A stretch of 64,000 nt of DNA. Source: an uncultured Bacteroidales bacterium. Lineage in GTDB: Bacteria; Bacteroidota; Bacteroidia; Bacteroidales; Paludibacteraceae. The notes beneath the pieces were generated by a model, which was given only the letters and a program-made list of their open reading frames with translations, searched no databases and was not told the origin of the DNA. Position numbers and translations under genes: made by a program. Shown here in pieces: positions 43,942 to 52,414 of the stretch (its first letter is position 1; the number at the start of each line of letters is the position of its first letter). Where the stretch lies: the NCBI GenBank assembly GCA_903901975.1, contig CAIUTB010000143.1:1-64000 (forward strand). Reading direction: 5' to 3'.

Positions 43942-44496
43942 CTACTTTCCTAATACCCTGACTTTTTCCTGCAAAATCTTCCTCGCTCTCATAAACTGAC
44001 TTCGGGATGTATTTTCACTAATATTGAGCATTTCAGCAATTTCTGCATGGCTGTAACCTTCAAGTGCATATAGGTTAAAAACTGTTCGATATCCATTTGG
44101 CAAATTGCTTACACAGTTCATTAAGTCATCTGATGAGATTTTGTCAAGTACCGAAACATCTTCATTTTCAATCAAATAGTCCACATCATCCAGCGAGGAA
44201 CTTTCCAATAATGCTTTATTCTGTCGGAGGTATTCGAGAGCCGTTGTAACAAAAATTCGCCTTATCCAACCTGCAAATGAACCGATTTCAGAAAATGTAT
44301 CCGCTTTTGTAAAGATTTTAATGAAACCATCCTGCAGCAAATCCCGGGCAGTTTCACGGTCGCTCACATACCGGACGCATACACTGAACATAGCCGATGC
44401 GTATAGCTCATAGACCTGTTTTTGTGCCCAGGTTTCGCCTTTTTTGCATCCGGTAATCAGTTTTTGTTCGTCTGGATTTGCTGCTTTAATTTCCAT
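43942..44496 (-). CDS. ECF-type RNA polymerase sigma factor
   Basis: 184 aa, sigma-70 group 4. Region 2 (about 20-90; VSDRETARDLLQDGFIKIF, then GSFAGWIRRI), region 4 (about 125-180; LPNGYRTVFNLYALEGYSHA, MLNISENTSRSQFMRARKIL). No region 1.1 or 3. It should direct core RNA polymerase to a small set of promoters, probably including its own cassette. First gene of the seven-gene unit; upstream, on the minus strand, a TAATTTTG (44581-44574) could be a -7 box of the housekeeping type. The likely regulator is the next gene, a membrane-anchored protein. Confidence 0.92.
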   Translation of the reverse strand: MEIKAANPDEQKLITGCKKGETWAQKQVYELYASAMFSVCVRYVSDRETARDLLQDGFIKIFTKADTFSEIGSFAGWIRRIFVTTALEYLRQNKALLESSSLDDVDYLIENEDVSVLDKISSDDLMNCVSNLPNGYRTVFNLYALEGYSHAEIAEMLNISENTSRSQFMRARKILQEKVRVLGK

Positions 44497-44616
44497 ACTT
44501 TAACTTATAGATGAAATGTTCATCCGTTTCGTTGCTTTGGTTGAAAAAGAAATTTGATATTTAACGTAAAATGCAAAATTATGAATTTTATGGCAGAGTT
44601 ATGCATGAAATAAAAA

Positions 44617-44656
44617 GAAACGCAAAGTATTGAAAATTAATTCAACTTTGCGTTTC
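44617..44656 (-). terminator. Terminator of the S9 peptidase gene
   Basis: Stem GAAACGCAAAGT (44617-44628) with ACTTTGCGTTTC (44645-44656), extended by inner TTGAA/TTCAA pairing, followed on the minus strand by T5. It lies 32 bp after the S9 peptidase stop. Confidence 0.75.
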
Positions 44657-44687
44657 AAATAACGAAATTACAAGTTAACTGTTCAAC

Positions 44688-46793
44688 TTATTTCTCCCCT
44701 TTAGGGGTCGGGGGTTTGAGCCATTTATCCAACCATTCATAAAACGTTCGTTGCCACAAAATTCCGTTTTGTGGTTTCAATACCCAATGATTTTCATCCG
44801 GGAAAATCAGCATTTCAGCCGGAACTCCACGCAACACCGCTGCGTTGAATGCCGCCATACCCTGCGAAGCCAGAATGCGATAATCTTTTTCACCGTGAAT
44901 AACCAAAATCGGTGTATCCCATTTGTCTACGAATAAGTGTGGTGAATTGGCATACGATTTTTGAGCTATGGCATTGGCTTTATCCCAGTATGGACCACCC
45001 AAATCCCAATTTACAAACCACATTTCTTCTGTTTCCAGGTATTGTTGAGGCAGGTTGAACATGCCATCGTGAGCCAGAAATGCTTTGAAGCGTTTTTGGT
45101 GATGACCAGCCAGCCAGTACACCGAAAATCCACCGTAACTTGCACCCACACAGCCCAGTTTGTCCTTGTTTACATACGGTTCTTTTGCCAATGCATCGAT
45201 GGCCGAGAAATAATCGAGCATATTTTGTCCACCATAATCGCCACTGATTTGTTCCAACCATTCCATTCCGAAACTTGGCAATCCGCGCCTGTTTGGTGCA
45301 ACGACGATATAGCCATTCGCCGCCATTAATTGCAAATTCCAGCGATACGACCAAAACTGACTAACAGTAGATTGCGGTCCGCCTTCACAGAAAAGTAATG
45401 TCGGGTATTTTTTTGTTTTGTCGAATTTAGGCGGATAAATCACCCAGGTAAGCATTTGTTTGTGGTCGGTGGTTTCAATCCATCGTTCTTCCACTTTACC
45501 CATTTTCAGTTTAGCCAGAATATCTTTATTTTCAAATGAAAGTTCAGTTTCTGTGCCGGTTTTCGGGTCGATGGAGTATATCTCGTCCGGTTTACTCATC
45601 GAATGTTTTACTCCGATAAGTTTAGCTTTTGCTTCGGCCACATAGGAATAATCGTGAATACCTTTGGTTATTTGAGTGATTTTTTTGTCAGCAATATCAG
45701 CACGATAAATATCAGTTACAGCATGCCAGCAGCTTACAAAAAGAATCGATTTGCTATCGGCAGTCCAGGTTAGTCCTGTTGAATTTTGGTCGAAACCAAC
45801 TGACAGGTCAATTTTCTCACCGCTTTGAAGATTTATAATGAATAAACGGTTTTTGTCCGCTTCATACCCATCGCGTTCCATACTTTCCCAAGCCAGCCAT
45901 TTACCGTCGGGCGAGAAAGTCGGATTTTGGTCGTATCCCATCATGCCTTCGGTTTTGTTCTCCGTTTTTCCGGTCTCTAAATTATAAAAGTAAATGTCCG
46001 AATTCGTGGAAAGTGCATACTCTTTTCCTGTTTTTTTGCGGCAAGTGTAAGCTATCGTTTTTCCGTCGGCACTCCAGGCTAATTGTTCAATTCCACCCCA
46101 GGGTTTCATTGGACTCTCATAAGGTTCGCCTTTCAAAATATCTTTTTCGTTTTCAATTTTTCCGTCATTAAAATCGGCTAAAAACGGATGAGGAACAGTT
46201 TGCACCCATTCATCCCAATGCTTGTACATTAGGTCATTCACTATCAATCCACTTGCTTTAGGCAGGTCGGGATATTTATCCACAGTACGTTCACCGTATT
46301 TTACATCAGTAACGAACAACAATTTTGTTTCGTCGGGTGAGAAAACGAAATCGTTGATTTCGCCATCGCGTTTCGTGATTTGATTGCGGTCTGTGCCATC
46401 AGCTTTCATAGTCCAGAGCTGCATTGAGCCTGTTTCTGAAGACAAGAAAGCGATATGTTCACCGTCTTTCATCCACTTGGCAGCAGCCTCACGGGTGGCG
46501 GTTTTGGTAATTTGTTTTTTGTCCGAACCGTCCGCATTCATTACGAAAATCTCCGAATTCCCTTTATTTTCGGGAATGCTGTAGTACGAAACGCTATACA
46601 GAACCTGTGTGCCGTCGGGCGATACCTGTGTGCCGGCTACCCGTCCAAACGACCATAAAACTTCGGGCGTCATACGTCCATTTTCAATTTTCGGTTTTTG
46701 TTTACCAATAATAGTGCTGTCCTCCTTCGGACTGCACGATCCTGCTGCAACGGCCATTGCCATAAGCGTAATTTTAATTAAATATTTGTTCAT
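44688..46793 (-). CDS. S9 family (prolyl oligopeptidase-type) peptidase, DPP5-like lipoprotein
   Basis: 701 aa. Signal peptide and lipobox AGSC (Cys20). The first two thirds form a beta-propeller with WD/PD40-type blades (EAAAKWMKDGEHIAFLSSE, FSPDETKLLF). The last third is an alpha/beta-hydrolase with catalytic Ser in GASYGG, Asp in GEKDYR and His in DENHW. Similar to periplasmic dipeptidyl peptidase 5 of Porphyromonas, which removes dipeptides from peptides and supports amino-acid catabolism. The last residues KPPTPKGEK are encoded by the end of the CCCCTTTAGGGG repeat (44694-44720). Own promoter and terminator. Confidence 0.9.
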   Translation of the reverse strand: MNKYLIKITLMAMAVAAGSCSPKEDSTIIGKQKPKIENGRMTPEVLWSFGRVAGTQVSPDGTQVLYSVSYYSIPENKGNSEIFVMNADGSDKKQITKTATREAAAKWMKDGEHIAFLSSETGSMQLWTMKADGTDRNQITKRDGEINDFVFSPDETKLLFVTDVKYGERTVDKYPDLPKASGLIVNDLMYKHWDEWVQTVPHPFLADFNDGKIENEKDILKGEPYESPMKPWGGIEQLAWSADGKTIAYTCRKKTGKEYALSTNSDIYFYNLETGKTENKTEGMMGYDQNPTFSPDGKWLAWESMERDGYEADKNRLFIINLQSGEKIDLSVGFDQNSTGLTWTADSKSILFVSCWHAVTDIYRADIADKKITQITKGIHDYSYVAEAKAKLIGVKHSMSKPDEIYSIDPKTGTETELSFENKDILAKLKMGKVEERWIETTDHKQMLTWVIYPPKFDKTKKYPTLLFCEGGPQSTVSQFWSYRWNLQLMAANGYIVVAPNRRGLPSFGMEWLEQISGDYGGQNMLDYFSAIDALAKEPYVNKDKLGCVGASYGGFSVYWLAGHHQKRFKAFLAHDGMFNLPQQYLETEEMWFVNWDLGGPYWDKANAIAQKSYANSPHLFVDKWDTPILVIHGEKDYRILASQGMAAFNAAVLRGVPAEMLIFPDENHWVLKPQNGILWQRTFYEWLDKWLKPPTPKGEK
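44694..44716. repeat. Solo end of the CCCCTTTAGGGG element inside a coding 3' end
   Basis: CTCCCCTTTAGGGGTCGGGG matches the right end of the 115-bp elements at 12285-12305 and 31363-31385. Here only one end is present and it is translated (minus strand) into the C-terminal PPTPKGE of the S9 peptidase. Confidence 0.7.
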
Positions 46794-47158
46794 TTTGTTT
46801 TCAGTTTATAAACGAAGCAAAAGTAGCTTATTTGAATGAAAATACAAAAACAATATTATTTTAACTCAATATATTAATATATGTTTTGTTGTGTTGTATT
46901 TTGTTTTTATCTTTACGCACTAATATTCTATTTCCATCCAAAATCAGCATAAAATTTCAACGTTCTTATTTACAGATAGATACATAAGCAAATCCTTATA
47001 TGTCCTATCTGATTATTGTATTAAAAACTTAAAGAATATCGGGGTTTTCATTATTTTATGAAAATATCTGATATGATTTCTGGTTCATATTTATAAACTG
47101 AATTTGTTCGTTATTAAAATATAGAATTCAACACATTAAATTTTAAAACTAAAAGAAC
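46794..47158. other. 365-bp AT-rich divergent intergenic region
   Basis: Between divergent S9 peptidase and T9SS genes. It contains the well-matched promoter of the peptidase gene; no other gene, RNA or palindrome recognised. The part near 47159 is very AT-rich and could carry the promoter of the T9SS gene. Confidence 0.4.
46818..46848 (-). promoter_or_regulatory. Promoter of the S9 peptidase gene
   Basis: Minus-strand TTTG (46848-46845), 19-bp spacer, TACTTTTG (46825-46818). A perfect match to the Bacteroidota consensus, 24 bp before the ATG. Confidence 0.65.
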
Positions 47159-47662
47159 ATGAAAAAGTTTAATTTAATCTTTCTTTATCTGATTTTTTTT
47201 CAGATTGGGCATACACAAAACATGTATGTTTTTGAAAAAGCTGGAGTTCAAAGTAATTTTACTTTGAGCAACATTCAAAAACTGACATTTTCAGTCGGCA
47301 GTATGGCTGTTAATTCAACAGCAGGGAATTCAAAGGTTTATGCACTTTCGAACATTCAAAAAGTAATTTTCAAAAGTTCCTTTTTGAACTTAAACCGGAT
47401 TGGAACCGAATCGGAAAAATTATCGTTGTTCCCGAATCCAGTTAGTAATATTTTACATATCAATGATCTTCCTGAATTTGATAAAACAATTCAAATTGAA
47501 ATTATTAGCATTGATGGGAAAATAATTTATCAAAACAAAATCAACAATATGTTGGATCAATTCCCTTTTGCAATTGATGTTACTTCTATTCAAAAAGGGC
47601 TTTATTTCTGTCGTTTATTTGACAATAAAATCATTGTTACAAACAAATTCATTAAAAACTAA
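47159..47662 (+). CDS. Small T9SS type A sorting domain protein
   Basis: 167 aa. Signal peptide (MKKFNLIFLYLIFFQIGHTQ), a short region with two repeated motifs (FTLSNIQKLTFS and YALSNIQKVIFK), then a type A sorting domain (about 88-167; LSLFPNPVSNILHI, QKGLYFCRLFDNK). It should cross the outer membrane through T9SS. Such short proteins are mostly tag with little cargo; the LSNIQK-type motif is common in Bacteroidota proteins with this tag. Function unknown. Followed by a FISUMP protein after 17 nt. Confidence 0.8.
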   Translation: MKKFNLIFLYLIFFQIGHTQNMYVFEKAGVQSNFTLSNIQKLTFSVGSMAVNSTAGNSKVYALSNIQKVIFKSSFLNLNRIGTESEKLSLFPNPVSNILHINDLPEFDKTIQIEIISIDGKIIYQNKINNMLDQFPFAIDVTSIQKGLYFCRLFDNKIIVTNKFIKN

Positions 47663-47665
47663 AAT

Positions 47666-47671
47666 AGGAGG
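47666..47671 (+). promoter_or_regulatory. Perfect Shine-Dalgarno AGGAGG before the FISUMP gene
   Basis: AGGAGG sits 8 nt before the ATG at 47680. Most genes in this window, as in Bacteroidota generally, show A-rich leaders in place of a Shine-Dalgarno sequence, so this one stands out. Confidence 0.7.
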
Positions 47672-47679
47672 AATTTATT

Positions 47680-48378
47680 ATGAAAAAAGTATTTTTTCTG
47701 TTATTTACAATTTCATTGTTTTTGAAAACAATTGAAGCTCAGGACACATTGTATATTCATCAAAATGGCAACCTAGTTAAATTCGCAACTGCGAAAATTG
47801 ATAGTATAACTTTTAAAACTAATGCTACAACTGACATAGATGGAAATATATATCACTACTTAATTGTTGGGACTCAAACTTGGATGGTTGAAAACCTGAG
47901 AACTACTAAATATCGGAATGGAGATCCGATTCCCGATGAAAGTGCCAACATTCATTTTGGTCAATTAATTTCTGGAGCATTCTGTAACGATGGATTATAT
48001 GGAAATCTGTATAACTGGTATGCGGTAGCTGATAGTCGTAAGATAGCACCGGTAGGTTGGCATGTTGCAACTCATGAGGAATGGGATCTATTAAGAACAT
48101 ATCTCGGAGATAATTTTGGCCTACAATTAAAATCACAAACAGGATGGCTTCAGGATGGAAATGGAACAAACTCGAGTGGATTGAATGTTTTACCCGGAGG
48201 TTTTCGGACAGGTGAATCCAGTATCGGAAATCTTACACAAAGTGCTGACTTTTGGACAGCTACCGAATATTCGACCACTGAAGCATGGTCAAGGAAGTTT
48301 TATTATTATAGTAATGGATCAACCCGGGTTACCGATTTAAAAGCATTTGGGTTTTCTGTTCGTTGTGTGAAAGATTGA
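47680..48378 (+). CDS. FISUMP domain exported protein
   Basis: 232 aa, signal peptide (1 to about 20), short linker with TAKIDSITFKT, then the Fibrobacter succinogenes major paralogous domain (about 52-232): IDGNIYHYLIVGTQTWMVEN, GLYGNLYNWYAV, APVGWHVATHEEWDLL, LNVLPGGFR, SADFWTATE and FGFSVRCVKD. The domain belongs to the SUMF1-like/C-lectin fold group; its function is not settled, and it is probably surface binding. It has no T9SS tag of its own. Likely co-transcribed with the T9SS protein before it. Strong Shine-Dalgarno. Confidence 0.85.
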   Translation: MKKVFFLLFTISLFLKTIEAQDTLYIHQNGNLVKFATAKIDSITFKTNATTDIDGNIYHYLIVGTQTWMVENLRTTKYRNGDPIPDESANIHFGQLISGAFCNDGLYGNLYNWYAVADSRKIAPVGWHVATHEEWDLLRTYLGDNFGLQLKSQTGWLQDGNGTNSSGLNVLPGGFRTGESSIGNLTQSADFWTATEYSTTEAWSRKFYYYSNGSTRVTDLKAFGFSVRCVKD

Positions 48379-48393
48379 AATATAAAATAAACT

Positions 48394-48909
48394 ATGAATT
48401 TTCTTGAAATTATTAATCGACGCGAAAGCATTCGAAGTTATGACCCGACAAAGCAAATTCCGGAGGATGTGCTTTTGTATATTCTCGAAGCCGGGCGCTT
48501 AGCACCATCGGCAGCTAATTTTCAACCCTGGCAGTTTGTGGTGGTTTCGTCGCCCGAAAAACTGGCAGCGGTTCGCTCCACTTATCCACGGGCTTGGTTT
48601 GCAGAAGCACCGCAGGTGCTTATTGTAACTGGCAATAAAGAAAAAGCATGGAAACGTGCTGATGGTTATAACAGCATTGAAACTGACCTGACTATTGCCA
48701 TGGATCATTTGATTCTGGCTGCTGAAAGTCAAGGCTTGGGTACCTGTTGGATTGCTAATTTTGATTATCCCGCACTTCGTTCCGTACTTCAACTTACTGA
48801 AAATGAAGTAATTTTTGCTATGACTCCCCTTGGTTATCCGAAAACAGGTTTTGTGAAGAAAAGCCATAAACTTCGCAAACCCATTGATGATGTTGTGAAA
48901 TTTATCTGA
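48394..48909 (+). CDS. Nitroreductase family protein
   Basis: 171-aa FMN-dependent oxidoreductase of the nitroreductase fold. FMN-binding RRESIRSYDPTKQIPE at the N-terminus, LAPSAANFQPWQFVVV, later GLGTCWIANFD and TPLGYPKTG. Reduces nitro, quinone or flavin substrates with NAD(P)H; the natural substrate is unknown. Shorter than NfsB types, as in many anaerobes. It starts 15 nt after the FISUMP gene but is functionally unrelated. Confidence 0.9.
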   Translation: MNFLEIINRRESIRSYDPTKQIPEDVLLYILEAGRLAPSAANFQPWQFVVVSSPEKLAAVRSTYPRAWFAEAPQVLIVTGNKEKAWKRADGYNSIETDLTIAMDHLILAAESQGLGTCWIANFDYPALRSVLQLTENEVIFAMTPLGYPKTGFVKKSHKLRKPIDDVVKFI

Positions 48910-49309
48910 CTAATCTATTTTCCAAATTTAGCCAAAAGCCCGATCAACAGTCGGGTTTTTTAATCTGAATGAATGAAATGAAAAGATTTAGCTCTTAATT
49001 AATAAATTTATGTTAATTTTTAGGATCATTTCAAACATATTTTAATATATTTGCACTGTATTCAGATTATATTTTAGACTATAACAATATATACGTTAAT
49101 TTTATTTGACATATTCTTAATATTTTTGAATATATCAAAATACTCATTTTTTGTTAACTATATTTTTAGTGTTATATTGAGCTTAGTACAATTATTTGTA
49201 TAATTTCATATATAACAAATCGTAAATATAATTATATTTAGTAAATTTCAGCATGAAGTTATATAACTCATATAATAAAAGACTACTTTTACCGTATATT
49301 TCACAGTAT
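48910..49309. other. AT-rich region between nitroreductase and sensor kinase genes
   Basis: 400 bp up to the preferred kinase start. After the terminator (48934-48961) the sequence is extremely AT-rich. TATATTTG (49046-49053) and TATTTTTG (49121-49128) fit the -7 consensus, but neither has a proper -33 box 19 bp upstream. No gene or RNA recognised. Confidence 0.4.
48934..48961 (+). terminator. Terminator after the nitroreductase gene
   Basis: A short stem CCCGA (48939-48943) with TCGGG (48951-48955), flanked by AAAAG and T6. The stem is only 5 bp plus A-T pairs. Confidence 0.6.
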
Positions 49310-50839
49310 ATGAAAAGAAGGACTATATGGATTTTAATCATTTTGATGCTGCTCACTTTTGTGGGGCTGATTGCATTACAAACCCGTTATGTCAGGATAA
49401 ATGCTGAAATGATTGAAAATCAGTTCAATGAGAACGTTCAACGGAGTTTATTTCAAACGGTTAGTTTAGTAGAGGAAAATGAAGCTCTTGAATATCTAAG
49501 TCAGACATTACAAGGAATTGATTATAATGAAAACAATAATAAAGTATTGAGTCTTGAGGCGCAAAATATACGGTTGAAAAGTAATATTGACAGTATGGCG
49601 AAAAATCTGAAACTAACTTCAGAACAAAAGAACAGACCATCAATCAGATTATCAACCAGCCATGGGAAAGCTACAATTCAGGAAACTTCTCAGTATTTAC
49701 AAGACAGATTCAAGCAAAATTTTTCGCGTTCTAAAACTATACTTGATCAGGCCGTTTTCAGATGGATAAAAGAAATTGATGAAAAAGAAATTAGCGAACG
49801 GGTAAATTTCGAAGAGCTGAATGGAATTTTAGAAAAGGTGTTGGTAAATAATGGAGTGACACTACCCTTCAGTTATTCGGTGGTAGACAAACAAGGCAAA
49901 GTTATTTATCAATGTCACAAAGACATTCACGAAAAAACACTGGGCAACAAGAGTAATATTTACACACAACGTTTCTTTCCATTAGAAGAGTCTAATAAGA
50001 TTGCGTATTTGCAGGTAAATTTTCCCACAAAACAAAATTACATTTTAAATTCAATGAATTTGTTACTGCCTTCAATTGGATTAATTGCGCTGGTATTAGG
50101 AGTTTTCATTGTTGCAATCATTATTATTTTCAGGCAAAAACAGCTTAGTAACATGAAAAATGACTTTGTGAACAATATGACGCATGAGTTTAAAACGCCC
50201 ATTTCGTCGATATCGTTGGCATCACAAATGCTACAGGATTCGAGCGTTGGTAAAACTCCCGAAACGTTGAAGCATATTTCAAATGTAATTCGTGACGAAA
50301 CTAAGCGGTTAAGCTTTCAGGTAGAAAAGGTGCTCCAAATGGCGATTTTCGAGAAAGATAAATCGATGCTGAATTTGAATGAAATGAGGATTAACTCACT
50401 TATTTCAGACATAATAAGTAATTTCTCGCTAAAAGTTACGAGTAAAGGTGGAAAAATCACTTCAAAACTTAAAGCCGGTTACGATGTGGCATTAATAGAT
50501 GAAGTACATTTCACCAACGTGATTTTCAACTTAATGGATAATGCGCTGAAATACAGCGACAAGCCATTACTTTTGACCATTGAAACATGGAATGATAAAA
50601 ACAATTTAATGATTAGCATTGAAGATAACGGCATTGGCATAAATAAGGATGATTTGAAACGTATTTTTGAAAAGTTTTATCGGGTCTCAACTGGAAATCT
50701 GCATAATGTGAAGGGTTTCGGACTAGGATTAGCTTACGTAAAAAAAATAATAGTCGAGCATAAGGGAACAATCAAAGTAGAAAGTGAACTCATGATCGGT
50801 ACAAAATTTACAATTACAATACCAACTTTAAAAAATTAA
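49310..50839 (+). CDS. Sensor histidine kinase, RprX-like
   Basis: About 509 aa. Membrane helix 1 at about 5-25, periplasmic sensor (about 30-265), helix 2 at about 262-285 (IGLIALVLGVFIVAIIIIF), then HisKA with H in MTHEFKTPISS, and the ATPase domain with N-box NLMDNALKYS, G1 EDNGIGI and G2 GFGLGLAYV. It is like RprX of Bacteroides. I start at the ATG 49310 (MKRRTIWILI), which fits RprX homologues; the frame opens 57 nt earlier. The response regulator follows 5 nt later. Confidence 0.88.
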   Translation: MKRRTIWILIILMLLTFVGLIALQTRYVRINAEMIENQFNENVQRSLFQTVSLVEENEALEYLSQTLQGIDYNENNNKVLSLEAQNIRLKSNIDSMAKNLKLTSEQKNRPSIRLSTSHGKATIQETSQYLQDRFKQNFSRSKTILDQAVFRWIKEIDEKEISERVNFEELNGILEKVLVNNGVTLPFSYSVVDKQGKVIYQCHKDIHEKTLGNKSNIYTQRFFPLEESNKIAYLQVNFPTKQNYILNSMNLLLPSIGLIALVLGVFIVAIIIIFRQKQLSNMKNDFVNNMTHEFKTPISSISLASQMLQDSSVGKTPETLKHISNVIRDETKRLSFQVEKVLQMAIFEKDKSMLNLNEMRINSLISDIISNFSLKVTSKGGKITSKLKAGYDVALIDEVHFTNVIFNLMDNALKYSDKPLLLTIETWNDKNNLMISIEDNGIGINKDDLKRIFEKFYRVSTGNLHNVKGFGLGLAYVKKIIVEHKGTIKVESELMIGTKFTITIPTLKN

Positions 50840-50844
50840 CGATT

Positions 50845-51552
50845 ATGACAGACGAAAAAGTGAAAATTTTGTTGTGCGAAGATGATGAAAATCTTGGCAT
50901 GCTTCTCAGAGAGTATTTGCAGACTAAAGGGTATGATGCAGATTTGCAACCCGATGGTGAAGCTGGTTACAAAGCTTTTTCACGTAACAAATACGACTTA
51001 TGTGTATTGGACGTGATGATGCCGAAAAAGGATGGTTTTGCTTTAGCAGCCGATATCCGATCTATGAATTCCGAAGTGCCAATTGTTTTCTTGACCGCAA
51101 AATCAATGAAAGAAGACATTTTACAGGGATTCAAATTGGGTGCTGACGATTATTTGTCAAAGCCTTTCAGCATGGAAGAATTATTGTATCGCATTGAATC
51201 AATTTTGCGACGAGTGAAAGGCAAACGGGCAAAAGATGTGGTTGTTTACCAAATCGGTGCATTCACCTTTGATGCTCAGAAACAAATTCTTATTTTCGAA
51301 GGAGAATCGAAAAAACTTACTACTAAAGAATCTGAATTACTTAATTTGTTAGCAGCAAATGCTAATAACATTCTGGAACGTAACTTTGCGTTGAAAACGA
51401 TTTGGGTGGACGATAATTATTTTAATGCTCGTAGCATGGACGTGTATATCACTAAACTACGTAAATTATTGAAAGACGATCAAAATGTGGCCATTATCAA
51501 TATTCATGGTAAAGGGTACAAACTGATTACTCCACAAATAAAAGAGGATTAA
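50845..51552 (+). CDS. Response regulator, OmpR/PhoB type, RprY-like
   Basis: 235 aa: receiver domain (1 to about 120) with the acidic pair in CEDDEN, phosphoacceptor Asp in CVLDVMMPKKDG, conserved Thr (FLTAKS) and Lys (LSKPFS); then winged-helix Trans_reg_C (about 135-232; SKKLTTKESELLNLL, SMDVYITKLRKLL, IHGKGYKL). Partner of the preceding kinase. In Porphyromonas, RprY is linked to oxidative and envelope stress, but that role here is inference. Confidence 0.92.
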   Translation: MTDEKVKILLCEDDENLGMLLREYLQTKGYDADLQPDGEAGYKAFSRNKYDLCVLDVMMPKKDGFALAADIRSMNSEVPIVFLTAKSMKEDILQGFKLGADDYLSKPFSMEELLYRIESILRRVKGKRAKDVVVYQIGAFTFDAQKQILIFEGESKKLTTKESELLNLLAANANNILERNFALKTIWVDDNYFNARSMDVYITKLRKLLKDDQNVAIINIHGKGYKLITPQIKED

Positions 51553-51560
51553 TTATAAAA

Positions 51561-51599
51561 GTCCCGGGAAACTTAAACAGTTTTTCGGGATTTTTTTTT
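51561..51599. terminator. Terminator between rprY-like and cdaA genes
   Basis: Stem CCCGGGAAACT / AGTTTTTCGGG with two non-Watson-Crick positions, loop TAAAC, then T9. It ends transcription of the two-component genes; the convergent cdaA stop is 9 bp further. Confidence 0.75.
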
Positions 51600-51607
51600 A
51601 AGAGAAA

Positions 51608-52387
51608 TCAAACCATTTCATCCGACAGAAAATGTTCAAGTTGTTCAGGTTTCAGATTCACCGTTAATTGACCATTATGAGCATAGGAAATATGTCCGGT
51701 TTCCTCAGAAACAACTATTGCAATGGCATCCGAGTTTTCAGTAACACCCAATGCAGCACGGTGACGCAAACCCATTCGTTTAGGGATGGATTGATTTTTT
51801 GAAACAGGCAAAATACAGGCAGCAGCTTTTAGCTTACGGTTTGAAATGATCAAAGCACCATCATGTAAAGGACTGTTTTTGAAGAATATACTTTCAATAA
51901 GCCGTGAATTAATATTCGCATTCAGTTGTTCGCCTGAATGAGCATAAAAGTCGAGACTGTTATTACGGGTTAGAATAATCAACGCTCCCGTCGAACTTTT
52001 AGAAAGATTACGACAAGCCAACACCACCTGAACCAAATCAAAATCTATTTTTTCTTTTTCATTATTGCTGTTTCCAAAAAAACGTTTGAGCGAATAAAAA
52101 ATGCTTCCTCTCCTTCGAGAACCAATTTTGGAAAAAAACCGTCGAATTTCATCCTGAAAAAGAACTATCAAAGCAAAAGCACCTACGCTGATAACCCGAT
52201 CGAAAATTCCACCCAAAAGTTCCATTTTAAAAACATATGAAACAAGAAACCAGCATATTATAAAAGTCAAAATACCGACAAAGATATTGACAGCCCCGGT
52301 ACGTTTCAAGAGTTGAAAGGTCTGATAAAGCAATATTGCTACCAGAAAAATATCAACTACATCTTTAAATCCTATTTGAAAGCCCAT
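51608..52387 (-). CDS. cdaA: Diadenylate cyclase CdaA
   Basis: Makes cyclic di-AMP from two ATP. 259 aa: three N-terminal membrane helices (about 10-75), then the DAC domain with catalytic DGALII (in HDGALIIS) and GLRHRAALG. The membrane part is like CdaA/DacA of Firmicutes. c-di-AMP controls potassium, osmolyte and envelope balance in other bacteria. No cdaR partner gene; it follows folP by 27 nt. This pairing is, as I recall, common in Bacteroidales. Confidence 0.93.
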   Translation of the reverse strand: MGFQIGFKDVVDIFLVAILLYQTFQLLKRTGAVNIFVGILTFIICWFLVSYVFKMELLGGIFDRVISVGAFALIVLFQDEIRRFFSKIGSRRRGSIFYSLKRFFGNSNNEKEKIDFDLVQVVLACRNLSKSSTGALIILTRNNSLDFYAHSGEQLNANINSRLIESIFFKNSPLHDGALIISNRKLKAAACILPVSKNQSIPKRMGLRHRAALGVTENSDAIAIVVSEETGHISYAHNGQLTVNLKPEQLEHFLSDEMV

Positions 52388-52414
52388 AATTTAGATTTTA
52401 TCTTGTCAATTTTA

